From assembly GCA_002840015.1 (NCBI GenBank), contig PGZE01000009.1, positions 46,546 to 110,545 of the forward strand: a stretch of DNA of 64,000 bases, read 5' to 3'. This DNA comes from Gammaproteobacteria bacterium HGW-Gammaproteobacteria-2. Lineage in GTDB: Bacteria > Pseudomonadota > Gammaproteobacteria > Xanthomonadales > Xanthomonadaceae. The translations under genes and the position numbers were made by a program. This document shows positions 1 to 7,869 of this stretch, piece after piece; the stretch's first letter is position 1; every line of letters starts with the position of its first letter. The notes beneath the pieces were generated by a model. The model was not told the origin of the DNA. It saw only the letters and a list, made by a program, of their open reading frames with translations, and did not search any database.

Positions 1-480
1 TTGGCTGAAGCGACCGAGCTATCGCTGTCGCGCTTGGCGCAGGTGCAGGCGCTGGACGCGCGGCTCAGTGCCACAGACCAGGCATTGCAAGAGGTGACGC
101 AACTATCGCTGTTGCGTCTGGAGCAAGTGAGCGCACTGGAAGCGCGGTTGCAGCAGACCGACCAGGCGTTGGCTGAAGCGACCGCGCTCGCGTTGGATCG
201 CTTGGAGTACTTGCAGGCGCAGGCCACACGACTGGACGCAGCGCATGCCGCGTTGGAGCAGAGCAAGCAGCTTGCCCTGGAGCAGCAGAAGCGGGTTGCC
301 CAACTAAGTGTTCGGATCAATGAAGCCGAGACCGAAGCACTCATGCAGCGCGAATACCGTGAGACGAGCGAGCGTCATCTTGCGGAACTCCTGGCCTCGC
401 GTTCATGGCGATTCACCCGGCCGCTGCGCGCCATTGCAGGTGCCTTGAGTCGGCTGTTCGGCAGGGGGCGAGCGCGATGA
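1..480 (+). CDS. Coiled-coil protein, C-terminal part (5' end outside window)
   Basis: The frame is open from the first base, so the true start lies upstream; the TTG at position 1 is not evidence for a start. About 120 visible residues form a coiled coil built from a tandem 28-residue (four-heptad) unit: two near-identical copies and two diverged ones, each beginning like LAEATELSL and ending ATDQA. The last 30 residues hold SRSWRFTRPLRAIAG followed by an Arg-rich end. This 'SWR-TRPLR' tail is common at the ends of surface-polysaccharide glycosyltransferases and methyltransferases that carry long coiled coils (family knowledge). The stop overlaps the ATG of the next gene (ATGA), so they are probably translationally coupled. 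The missing N-terminal part may carry a catalytic domain; none is visible here. A scaffold or chain-length role is inference. Confidence 0.75.
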   Translation: MAEATELSLSRLAQVQALDARLSATDQALQEVTQLSLLRLEQVSALEARLQQTDQALAEATALALDRLEYLQAQATRLDAAHAALEQSKQLALEQQKRVAQLSVRINEAETEALMQREYRETSERHLAELLASRSWRFTRPLRAIAGALSRLFGRGRAR

Positions 481-2084
481 AGGCGAAGTTCGCGTTTGAC
501 TCGTTGTCTGTACGTGACGGCCGAATATTCGGTTGGGGATGGTTTTTGAGCCCGCACGCAGCCACCTCGCGACTGGAGCTGCGTATCGAAAATCCGGGCG
601 GGCAACGCACTCGATTACGCTGCTCGACGGCCGGCACCCGACCGGACCTGGCCGAAGCGTTTCCGCATCTGCCACATGCGATCAACGGTGGGTTCCTGAT
701 TCAAGGGCGCTTGCCAGCCGGCGCGGATTGCACGCAAGCCACGTTGCATGTCTGGCTCGCTGACGGCCGTGAGGAGGACGTGCAGATCGAGGGTTTTCCG
801 GGCCGGTTCGATATTGACGGCGGTTGGCAGGGCAGGCGCGCGATCACCCTGCAATTGCTGCGCTCGGGGCAGTTTCTGGTATTGGCAAAACGCCTGCTGG
901 CGATGCTGGCAAGGCGGCTATCTGCGCTGCGCAGGGCGTGGCTTGGCAGGCGCCGGCAGCACAGCCGACATGATGCCCACATCATCCTGTTCGATCATGC
1001 CATGGGCGGCGGCGCCAATCATTTTCGTGAAGAAAAGATCGCCGAAGCGATCGCCCAAGGTCACACGGTGCTGCTGGTAACTCCGCATCTACCGACCCTC
1101 AGCTACGAGATCGCGTACCGGAGTCGGGACGGCGAGCAGATTTCGCGTTACCCCTCGCTCCAGACGTGCCTGGATGCCCTCGCAGGCTGCGCGTGGGTGG
1201 TCGTCAACGACCTGGCTTCATACGACGATCCGCTACGGGTATTGGCCTGGATCGCCGAGCGCAAGGCGAAGGGCGCCCGCACGCGGTTTTACCTGCACGA
1301 TTATTTTCCTGCCTGCCCGGTATGGACACTGGTGGGCCGCCACGAGCGCTATTGCGAGATTCCCGATTTCGCCGAGTGCGCGCGTTGCCTGCCGGACAAT
1401 CCAATGCCGTTCCTGGGCTTGTTGCCGAAGCTTGATGTGCCAGACTGGCGCCAGCGCTGGGGGATGTTTCTGGACGATGCCGACGAGATCGTGGCCTTCT
1501 CGAAGGCCTCGGTGGCAGTCCTTGGCCGAGCCTTTCCGGAGCTGAACCTGGAACGAGTCGTGATCCGACCGCATTCGCTTGCCTACCTGCCAAAGCGCCA
1601 GGTGCGGCCGAGTCTCGATGGCGATACGGTGATCGCTGTGGTTGGGACCATCAACGCCCACAAGGGTGCCGAGATCGTGGCCGAGATGGCGCGAATCATC
1701 GAGCGTGAGCGCGTGCCCGCACGGATTGTCGTAATTGGCAGCATCGATAATGTGCTCCCTTCGCCAGCGTTGCGCGTGGTCGGCCCCTATCGGCCCGATA
1801 CGCTTCCGGAACTGCTGGAGGTAGAGCAGGCCAGCGTCTGTCTACTGCCGTCGATCTGGCACGAAACCTTCTCGTATGTCACTTCCGAGTTGATGCATTA
1901 CGGCATGCCCGTGGCCGTGTTTGATCTAGGTGCACCCGCCGAGCGGGTCCAGTCGTATGAACTGGGCTGTATCATTCCATGTATCGAAGCGCGTGCCGCG
2001 CTGGACGCGCTGCTTGGATTTCATCGCAAGCTTGTCGCCGCCGAGACGCCGATCAGCGACCCCTTTCTTAGTGAGTTCAAATGA
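477..2084 (+). CDS. GT4-type glycosyltransferase with N-terminal beta-sandwich domain
   Basis: A 535-residue protein. The ATG at 477 was chosen over the upstream in-frame ATG at 405 because it sits in an ATGA overlap with the preceding stop. Residues about 1-115 form a predicted beta-sandwich with a 'GRIFGWGWF' turn and a 'RPDLAEAF...GGFLIQ' block, an accessory module seen in other glycan enzymes. Residues about 165-530 look like a GT-B fold: an N-terminal Rossmann start with AMGGGANHF, a Cys-rich stretch (HDYFPACPVW, YCEIPDFAECARC), VGTINAHKGAEI, and the GT4 donor-site E-x7-E motif in WHETFSYVTSEL. It probably adds a sugar from a nucleotide donor to a surface glycan at the cytoplasmic face. 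Acceptor and sugar cannot be told. It overlaps the next glycosyltransferase by four bases, so it is one operon. Confidence 0.85.
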   Translation: MKAKFAFDSLSVRDGRIFGWGWFLSPHAATSRLELRIENPGGQRTRLRCSTAGTRPDLAEAFPHLPHAINGGFLIQGRLPAGADCTQATLHVWLADGREEDVQIEGFPGRFDIDGGWQGRRAITLQLLRSGQFLVLAKRLLAMLARRLSALRRAWLGRRRQHSRHDAHIILFDHAMGGGANHFREEKIAEAIAQGHTVLLVTPHLPTLSYEIAYRSRDGEQISRYPSLQTCLDALAGCAWVVVNDLASYDDPLRVLAWIAERKAKGARTRFYLHDYFPACPVWTLVGRHERYCEIPDFAECARCLPDNPMPFLGLLPKLDVPDWRQRWGMFLDDADEIVAFSKASVAVLGRAFPELNLERVVIRPHSLAYLPKRQVRPSLDGDTVIAVVGTINAHKGAEIVAEMARIIERERVPARIVVIGSIDNVLPSPALRVVGPYRPDTLPELLEVEQASVCLLPSIWHETFSYVTSELMHYGMPVAVFDLGAPAERVQSYELGCIIPCIEARAALDALLGFHRKLVAAETPISDPFLSEFK

Positions 2085-3202
2085 AAACCATTGTCTTTAC
2101 CTCTGCTGCAGTCAATTACCTGCCCAAGGTACGCATGCTGTGCGCATCGATTCGGCATCATCACCCGGAATTCGAGATCGTTCTGGCGCTGTCCGATGAA
2201 CTGTCGGCACAGGTTGATCTGTCCAGCGAGCCGATCGACGAGGTACTCGCGGTCGGTGACCTCGAAATCCCGGACCGGGAGCGCTGGGTTTTCTTCCACG
2301 ACATCGTCGAACTGTCCACGGCGATCAAGCCATTTGTGCTCAAGACTCTGCTCGCTCGGCCGAATGTCGGCAGGGTGCTGTATTTCGATCCCGATATGGT
2401 GCTGTTTTCGCGGCTGGACGACCTGCTCGCCGAACTCGATAGCGGCGATATTGCGCTTACGCCACACCAGACGGTACCCGAGACGACGAACGAGGCGATC
2501 AAGGACAACGAGATATGCAGCCTCAAGCATGGTATTTTCAATCTCGGCTTCGTCGGGGTTTCGGCCACGCCCGAGGGCAAACGGTTTGCAGACTGGTGGG
2601 CTGATCGCGTCTACCGTTACTGTATCGCCGACATCCCCAACGGCCTGTTCACCGACCAAAAATGGATCGATTTTGCTCCCGTGTTCTTCGACGGTGTGCG
2701 CATTCTCAAAAATCCCCGATTCAACGTGGCTACCTGGAACCTGACCACACGGACATTGGCAGGCGATACCGGGAATGGATTCACGGTAGATGGCCGGCCG
2801 TTGGGGTTCTATCACTTCACCGGCTTCGACAGCGGCGCGCACCGGGTAATGTCGAACAAGAACGCTCCGGGTAACGCTTCCGCTGCCGCACTGGTGGATT
2901 GGTATGAGTGCGAGACACGCCTCGACAGCCAGGACCCGATATCGCGGATTCCATGGCGCTTCGGTGCCTATGCCGACGGCAGCAAAATCCCGCGCGCGCA
3001 TCGTCGGCTGTACCGGGCGCGCGCCGACCTGCAGGCGGCCTTTCCGCATCCGTTTGATTGCGCGAAAGACAACTCGCTCAAGCGCTGGATGGAATTGCAG
3101 GGGCCGCTGGAGCACCCGGAGTTGCTGGCAAAAAAAAAAGTGAACCCTCTGAACGAACCGCTTCGTCCCGGTTCGCACGACGCTTCGGTATCATCCGCCT
3201 GA
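2081..3202 (+). CDS. GT-A-type glycosyltransferase, frame broken at an A10 tract
   Basis: The reading frame encodes 373 residues starting at the ATGA overlap with the upstream glycosyltransferase. The N-terminus (MKTIVFTSAAVNYLPKVRML) and YFDPDMVLF, with a DxD pair at Asp103/Asp105, indicate a GT-A fold that binds nucleotide-sugar through a divalent metal. NLGFVGV, DWWADR and LFTDQKWID fit this family of surface-polysaccharide transferases. The frame runs through ten A residues (3130-3139) and then reads about 20 low-complexity residues to a stop at 3202. The -1 frame after the same tract gives a natural-looking C-terminal tail to 3309, so the functional product is probably about 409 residues. 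See the separate entry for the tail. The last ~20 residues of the annotated frame are therefore doubtful. Confidence 0.8.
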   Translation: MKTIVFTSAAVNYLPKVRMLCASIRHHHPEFEIVLALSDELSAQVDLSSEPIDEVLAVGDLEIPDRERWVFFHDIVELSTAIKPFVLKTLLARPNVGRVLYFDPDMVLFSRLDDLLAELDSGDIALTPHQTVPETTNEAIKDNEICSLKHGIFNLGFVGVSATPEGKRFADWWADRVYRYCIADIPNGLFTDQKWIDFAPVFFDGVRILKNPRFNVATWNLTTRTLAGDTGNGFTVDGRPLGFYHFTGFDSGAHRVMSNKNAPGNASAAALVDWYECETRLDSQDPISRIPWRFGAYADGSKIPRAHRRLYRARADLQAAFPHPFDCAKDNSLKRWMELQGPLEHPELLAKKKVNPLNEPLRPGSHDASVSSA

Positions 3203-3309
3203 GTCTGACCGACGCCGCTTACCGTCGTTATCGGATGCAGCAAGTCGCGGAAATCTGGCGTACCAAAGGTTCGTTTGCCGTGATCCGGCGCTTGCTGGGT
3301 ATATACTGA
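3130..3309 (+). other. A10 slippery tract and displaced C-terminal tail of the glycosyltransferase
   Basis: After ten consecutive A (3130-3139) the -1 frame continues for about 56 codons to a TGA at 3307-3309. Its tail, LTDAAYRRYRMQQVAEIW followed by a basic RRLLGIY end, is amphipathic and basic, like the ends of other surface-glycan transferases. One extra A in the RNA or the true DNA, or a -1 ribosomal slip, would join it to the upstream frame. There is no start codon with a ribosome site that would make it a separate gene. Confidence 0.6.
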
Positions 3310-3369
3310 CGCACTGGCAAACCTAATTGTCTGAGATACTCTTTGCCGCTCTTTTGCGAGTGAGTATTT

Positions 3370-6000
3370 TTGCTTGATTTCCTTGGGTTGACACGGAAGC
3401 CGATCTTGAATCCTCCAAAATTTTGGCACCGTCCCGCCAGTTGGCGCGACTACGCTGTTTCGGCGGCCCAACTCCTTGTGCTATGGAGCTTTGCGGTAGC
3501 ACAACCGCTCTATGATTTGCTGAGTCGTAACGGGACCTTCTTCACCGCTCACAACGCTGGGACTGGCGATTTGCTCCTGCTTGCGGGGGTGCTGTCTTTG
3601 ATCTTGCCCGCAGCGGTGATTTTACCCGCTGGCTTGCTCAGGGCAATGAGTTCGCAGGCCGGCTGGATATTTCACCTGACGATGGTTGGCGCGCTTGTTG
3701 CGCTTGGGGTAGTGGCGCCAATCATCCGCGTTTTGCCGGAAATATCCACGTACCTTGCATTGGCAGCCGCAGTCTTTTCAGGTGTCGCGGCGGCTACTGT
3801 TTTTGCAGTTTCAAAATTTCTGCGACGGCTGGTCGTGGTCCTTCTGCCTGCGGTGTTGCTGTTTCCGCTTATCTTCCTGTTCTTCTCGCCGATCTCTGCT
3901 CTCCTGCGTACGGCTGCTGCTGACGGGCCTAATGTTGGCGCTATTGGCCGGCCAGTACCGATTGTAGTTGTCGTGTTCGACGAACTTTCGCTGTTATCGC
4001 TGCTTGACGAGACCGGTGGGCTCGACGCCAATCGATTCCCGGAGCTTGCCAGGCTTGCGGCGACGAGTTGGTGGTTTCCCTTCGCGACGGCTACATCGGA
4101 CATGACCTTCAGGGCCTTGCCGGCAATTGCGACCGGGCGTTATCCAGTTGCGGGCGACGAGGCGATTCCCACTTCGAGTTTCTATCCTGACAATGTGTTC
4201 ACGTGGTTGGGGCCGACTCTGGGTACGAATGTGCATGAGGTCATCACACACCTCTGCCCCGACACCATATGCGACACCGACGTGGTTTCGGTAAACGACA
4301 GGCTGGATAACCTATGGAGGATCGGACGCGACATATCGATCGTGTACCTCCACATGGTGACCCCTCCGCGGCAAGCGCATCGACTACTACCGTCCATCGA
4401 CGCAGCTTGGAGCGGATTTGGTGTGGGCGGCGTATCCGAGCCGGACGATCTGGACTCCCTCATCAGCAGTGTGCGAGAGCAACAGCAAAGCGAGCGTGGC
4501 AACCATTTTCTGGAGGCAATCGACCACATACCCGATGAGCCCGCACTCACATTTGTCCATACCCTCTTGCCGCATATCCCATGGGAGCACCTCGCTTCCG
4601 GGCGTCGCTACACCTTCGTGGCGCGCGATCTCCCGCAGGGGGTTGTTGACGAGACATGGGTGCCCGAGCGCCCGTTGGTGGTGGTCGGATACCACCGTTA
4701 CCTGCTGCAAACCGCCTACGTGGATAGTTTGATCGGTGAAATGATCGACCGCCTCGTGGCGCGGCGGTTGTTCGATGACGCTTTGGTGATCGTCACTGCC
4801 GACCACGGGGTCTCCTTTCGCCCCGGTCAGCCGCGGCGAAACCTCACGCAGGCAAACATTGCGGACATCATGCGCGTACCGATGCTCGTCAAATTGCCCG
4901 GCCAGAAAGTCGGGCGAGTCAGTGCGCGTCGCGTCTCTGGCGTGGATATCGTGCCGACCATCGCAGACGTGCTCAAGGCCAAGGTGACCTGGGCCGTGGA
5001 TGGGTCCTCCATGGTCGCAGCCTCGTTTCCGCGACGGGAGTCCCCGCGGGCAGGGAGCGGAGCGTTGGACGCGTCCGCATTGTATGAAGCGACGCTGCCG
5101 TCATGGCTGGTGACGGGCTTGCGCGCGGGTGTGCGTGCAGACGAAATGGTCAATACCGGCCCCCGTTTCGCCGAGTTGGCCGGGACCGAGGTGGTGGCGC
5201 ATTGGGTGAACAGGGACACTGGCCTGACACTAAGGTCGAACAAGGTGTCGCTGCTTCAGGGCGTGGCGTCCGATGCGCCGTTCCTTCCGCTGCACCTGAG
5301 CGGGGAGATTCTTGGTTCCAAACCATCCAGCGGGCCACTCACGCTAGGTATCGCCATCAATGGAGTCATCAAACTCACAGTCGATACCTTCCCGTGGAAC
5401 GGGAACGAGCATTTTTTTTCGGTGATGCTGCCAGAGGCAGCTTTCAAGGAGGATATCAATCGCGTAGAGGTTTTCGCGGTGTCTGGCTCTGCGCAAGAGA
5501 CTTCCCTTGCCGCCGTAAGATGGGAAGGAGCACGGTCATTTCGACTTGGGGTGGATTCGCGCGGAATGGAGACATTAGTGACCAGCACGGGGCATTCCGT
5601 TTCGCTCAGTGTGCGCGGCCCCACGGTGAAATATGCGCTCGATCGCACCTACGTCAAAGAGGGCATCGTCGGACTTGTGGGATGGGTCGGCGACATCGCG
5701 ACAGGGCAGCCTCCCGAAACCATCGTTATCACGCTTTCGGGGAGCAGCATTGCTGTCGGAGAGCCCATGATAGAACGAGCAGGAGTCGCGCAGAGTTTCG
5801 GAAAGACTCTGCTCATGAGCGGTTACTCATTCGAGATTCCTCGTGTCGACCTAGAAAAAGAGATCAACGTGGATCCAACCCTTTCCAGCCTGAGATTTTT
5901 CGTGCAGTTCGACGATGGGAGAACGGTCGAGCTCGAGATCCCCCAAGCTCGAAAAACCGCGCTTGCGCGCGAAATTGATTCCGAATCACTTCACAACTGA
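3370..6000 (+). CDS. Membrane protein with alkaline-phosphatase/sulfatase-fold catalytic domain
   Basis: An 876-residue protein starting at TTG (3370), with a GAG-rich stretch just upstream. Residues about 30-190 contain five or six hydrophobic segments. The catalytic domain starts at VVVVFDEL (Asp204, metal ligand), has SDMTFRALPAIATG (candidate nucleophile Thr246 or Ser243), PHIPWEH (His402/His407) and TADHGVS (Asp478/His479). The C-x-P-x-R signature of formylglycine sulfatases is absent, so a phospho-headgroup transferase or phosphodiesterase role at the periplasmic face fits better than sulfate hydrolysis. Residues about 590-876 are two beta-sandwich-like regions; the last includes GLVGWVGD, resembling the N-terminal module of the GT4 protein two genes upstream. 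Substrate unknown; modification of a surface glycan is inferred from the neighbours. Confidence 0.8.
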   Translation: MLDFLGLTRKPILNPPKFWHRPASWRDYAVSAAQLLVLWSFAVAQPLYDLLSRNGTFFTAHNAGTGDLLLLAGVLSLILPAAVILPAGLLRAMSSQAGWIFHLTMVGALVALGVVAPIIRVLPEISTYLALAAAVFSGVAAATVFAVSKFLRRLVVVLLPAVLLFPLIFLFFSPISALLRTAAADGPNVGAIGRPVPIVVVVFDELSLLSLLDETGGLDANRFPELARLAATSWWFPFATATSDMTFRALPAIATGRYPVAGDEAIPTSSFYPDNVFTWLGPTLGTNVHEVITHLCPDTICDTDVVSVNDRLDNLWRIGRDISIVYLHMVTPPRQAHRLLPSIDAAWSGFGVGGVSEPDDLDSLISSVREQQQSERGNHFLEAIDHIPDEPALTFVHTLLPHIPWEHLASGRRYTFVARDLPQGVVDETWVPERPLVVVGYHRYLLQTAYVDSLIGEMIDRLVARRLFDDALVIVTADHGVSFRPGQPRRNLTQANIADIMRVPMLVKLPGQKVGRVSARRVSGVDIVPTIADVLKAKVTWAVDGSSMVAASFPRRESPRAGSGALDASALYEATLPSWLVTGLRAGVRADEMVNTGPRFAELAGTEVVAHWVNRDTGLTLRSNKVSLLQGVASDAPFLPLHLSGEILGSKPSSGPLTLGIAINGVIKLTVDTFPWNGNEHFFSVMLPEAAFKEDINRVEVFAVSGSAQETSLAAVRWEGARSFRLGVDSRGMETLVTSTGHSVSLSVRGPTVKYALDRTYVKEGIVGLVGWVGDIATGQPPETIVITLSGSSIAVGEPMIERAGVAQSFGKTLLMSGYSFEIPRVDLEKEINVDPTLSSLRFFVQFDDGRTVELEIPQARKTALAREIDSESLHN

Positions 6001-6192
6001 ACAGGGGGCAGAAAAATCAATCTCATGCCCAAACTTCTTGGACGAATGAAGCATTCTCTTGTGTAATCCGAATAGTACATCGCAATAATTAATGTTGTAA
6101 CATGACAGATTCGCTCACCGGTTTCTCGTCTTTCGATGGTCGCCCGTTCGATACGGCATTGTCGCCAAGCAGCAACCCAAAGGGTTTACATC

Positions 6193-6423
6193 ATGGCCAA
6201 ATTCATCGTCGCGGCAATTTTTCTGTTGCTTGTTGCAAAGCCTGCCCACGCCTATCTCGACCCTGGCACCGGCAGCATGTTGATCCAGGGTTTGCTGGCT
6301 GGCGTGGCCGCGGCATCCGTCGGTATCGCCAGTTACTGGTCGCGCATCAAGCTCTTCTTCTCGCGGAACAAAGCCAGCGGAACGACCGAAGAAATCGACA
6401 GCGACGACGAAGCCGCCAAGTAA
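6193..6423 (+). CDS. Small exported YLDPGTGS-motif protein
   Basis: A 76-residue product. The ATG at 6193 was preferred because it gives a clean signal peptide: MAKFIVAAIFLLLVAKPAHA, with cleavage expected after AHA. The mature part starts YLDPGTGSMLIQG, a motif known from short membrane proteins encoded beside glycan and sulfatase-fold genes, followed by a hydrophobic segment (LLAGVAAASVGIASYW), a basic stretch and an acidic tail (EEIDSDDEAAK). It probably sits in the inner membrane with the tail in the cytoplasm. The 190 bp upstream are AT-rich and contain a weak possible promoter (TTGGAC at 6038, TGTAAT at 6062, 18-bp spacing). It lies 27 bp before the kinase/methyltransferase gene and is likely co-transcribed. 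Molecular role unknown. Confidence 0.8.
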   Translation: MAKFIVAAIFLLLVAKPAHAYLDPGTGSMLIQGLLAGVAAASVGIASYWSRIKLFFSRNKASGTTEEIDSDDEAAK

Positions 6424-6450
6424 CACCCCATACGTAAGGACACGTAAGCA

Positions 6451-7842
6451 ATGACTGCAGAACAAGTTGCCGGTTCATTCCGGGATCGCAAAGGCTACGT
6501 CTTCACTCTCGGCAACCGGGTTTTCCGCAGCGTCAGCAGCGCGGCTGCTCCAGTCCAGCGTGAGTTCATCGAATCGAAGGTTTTCGCCCATCTGGTCGCT
6601 GCCGGGCAATTCATCGGCACCAAGGTAGCCAGCGAAGATCCGGCCGAGCTGGGCATCCCGAACGCGGCGTTGCTGCTCGAACATGAGCGGATTGCGTTTG
6701 TCAGCTTCCCCTATGAATGGCCATTCGCCGCCCTTCGCGCTGCCGCGTTGTTGCAGCTCGATGTCCACCTGCAACTGCTCGACCACGGCTTCACCCTGAG
6801 TGACGCATCCGCATACAACATCCAGTTCCGCGGCCCGAAACCCGTGTTCATCGATTGCCTGTCGGTAGAGCGCTATGTCGAAGGAAGTTACTGGCTGGGC
6901 CACCGTCAATTCTGTGACCAGTTTCTGAGCCCACTGCTGTTTTCGGCAAAATTTGGCGTTCCCTTCAACGCAATGTATCGGGGCCGGCTGGAGGGTTTCT
7001 CCACCACCGAACTCGCATCGCTGTTGCGCCTGCGCGACAAGTTTTCGCTGCAAACCCTGCTCAATGTCGTCATCCCCTCGCGCCTGGAGACTTCAGCGCG
7101 GCGCGGCCGCGTTGACGCCAAGAAGGCCGTTGCCCGGCGCGCGTTGCCAAAATCCTCCCTGCGCGGCATGCTGGTTGGCCTGCGGCGCTGGATCGAACGC
7201 CTTGCACCGCCATCAAGCCTCACCGACTGGACCGCCTACGCCAACGACAACACCTACCAAAGCGCCGAGCGCGATGCCAAACGTGGCTTTGTGGAGATGG
7301 CCGTAAAAGCCGCAGCGCCGGGCACTGTACTCGATCTGGGCTGCAACACCGGTGATTACTCCAACGTTGCGCTGGGCGCAGGCGCCGGCCTGGTGATTGG
7401 GGCAGAGGCTGATCCTGCAACGGCGCATCTGGCATTCCGTCGGGCTGAAGCCGAAGCACTCAATTTTCTGCCGCTCGTGCAGGACGCCACCAACCCCAGC
7501 CCGGCGCAAGGGTGGCTGGACAAAGAACGCCCTTCGTTCGCGGAACGCGGCAACTTCGACTTCCTCGTTGCGCTCGCGGTAGAGCACCACCTCGCGATCG
7601 GCCGCAACATCCCGCTGGATCAGATGATCAAATGGATGGTTGGGCTGGCCCCGCAAGGCGTCATCGAGTTTGTCCAGAAATCGGACACCACCATCCAACG
7701 GATGCTGGCGCTGCGCGAGGATATTTTCGCCGATTACACCGAAGATAACTTCCGCAATCTATTGGCGTCCAACGCCCGGATTGTTGACAGCGCCAAGGTG
7801 TCGGACGAGGGCCGGATCATCTTTCACTATGATCGACGGTAA
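6451..7842 (+). CDS. Kinase-like/SAM-dependent methyltransferase fusion (NoeA-like)
   Basis: A 463-residue protein. The C-terminal half is a class I methyltransferase: VLDLGCNTGDYSN (residues 293-305) is motif I, EADP the acidic end of beta-2, and FDFLVALAVEHHL the post-I/IV region. The N-terminal half has a loop HGFTLSDASAYN (His112, Asp118, Asn123) followed by VFIDCLS (Asp135), matching the D-x4-N catalytic loop and downstream metal-binding Asp of kinase-like and aminoglycoside-phosphotransferase folds. NoeA-type nodulation methyltransferases have similar length. In O-antigen systems a kinase plus methyltransferase (WbdD) caps glycan ends with methyl-phosphate; here the domains are in reverse order. 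That function is inference; methyltransferase identity is firm. Confidence 0.8.
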   Translation: MTAEQVAGSFRDRKGYVFTLGNRVFRSVSSAAAPVQREFIESKVFAHLVAAGQFIGTKVASEDPAELGIPNAALLLEHERIAFVSFPYEWPFAALRAAALLQLDVHLQLLDHGFTLSDASAYNIQFRGPKPVFIDCLSVERYVEGSYWLGHRQFCDQFLSPLLFSAKFGVPFNAMYRGRLEGFSTTELASLLRLRDKFSLQTLLNVVIPSRLETSARRGRVDAKKAVARRALPKSSLRGMLVGLRRWIERLAPPSSLTDWTAYANDNTYQSAERDAKRGFVEMAVKAAAPGTVLDLGCNTGDYSNVALGAGAGLVIGAEADPATAHLAFRRAEAEALNFLPLVQDATNPSPAQGWLDKERPSFAERGNFDFLVALAVEHHLAIGRNIPLDQMIKWMVGLAPQGVIEFVQKSDTTIQRMLALREDIFADYTEDNFRNLLASNARIVDSAKVSDEGRIIFHYDRR

Positions 7843-7869
7843 ATGACCGGAGGTAGTGATTGAGCGGGA

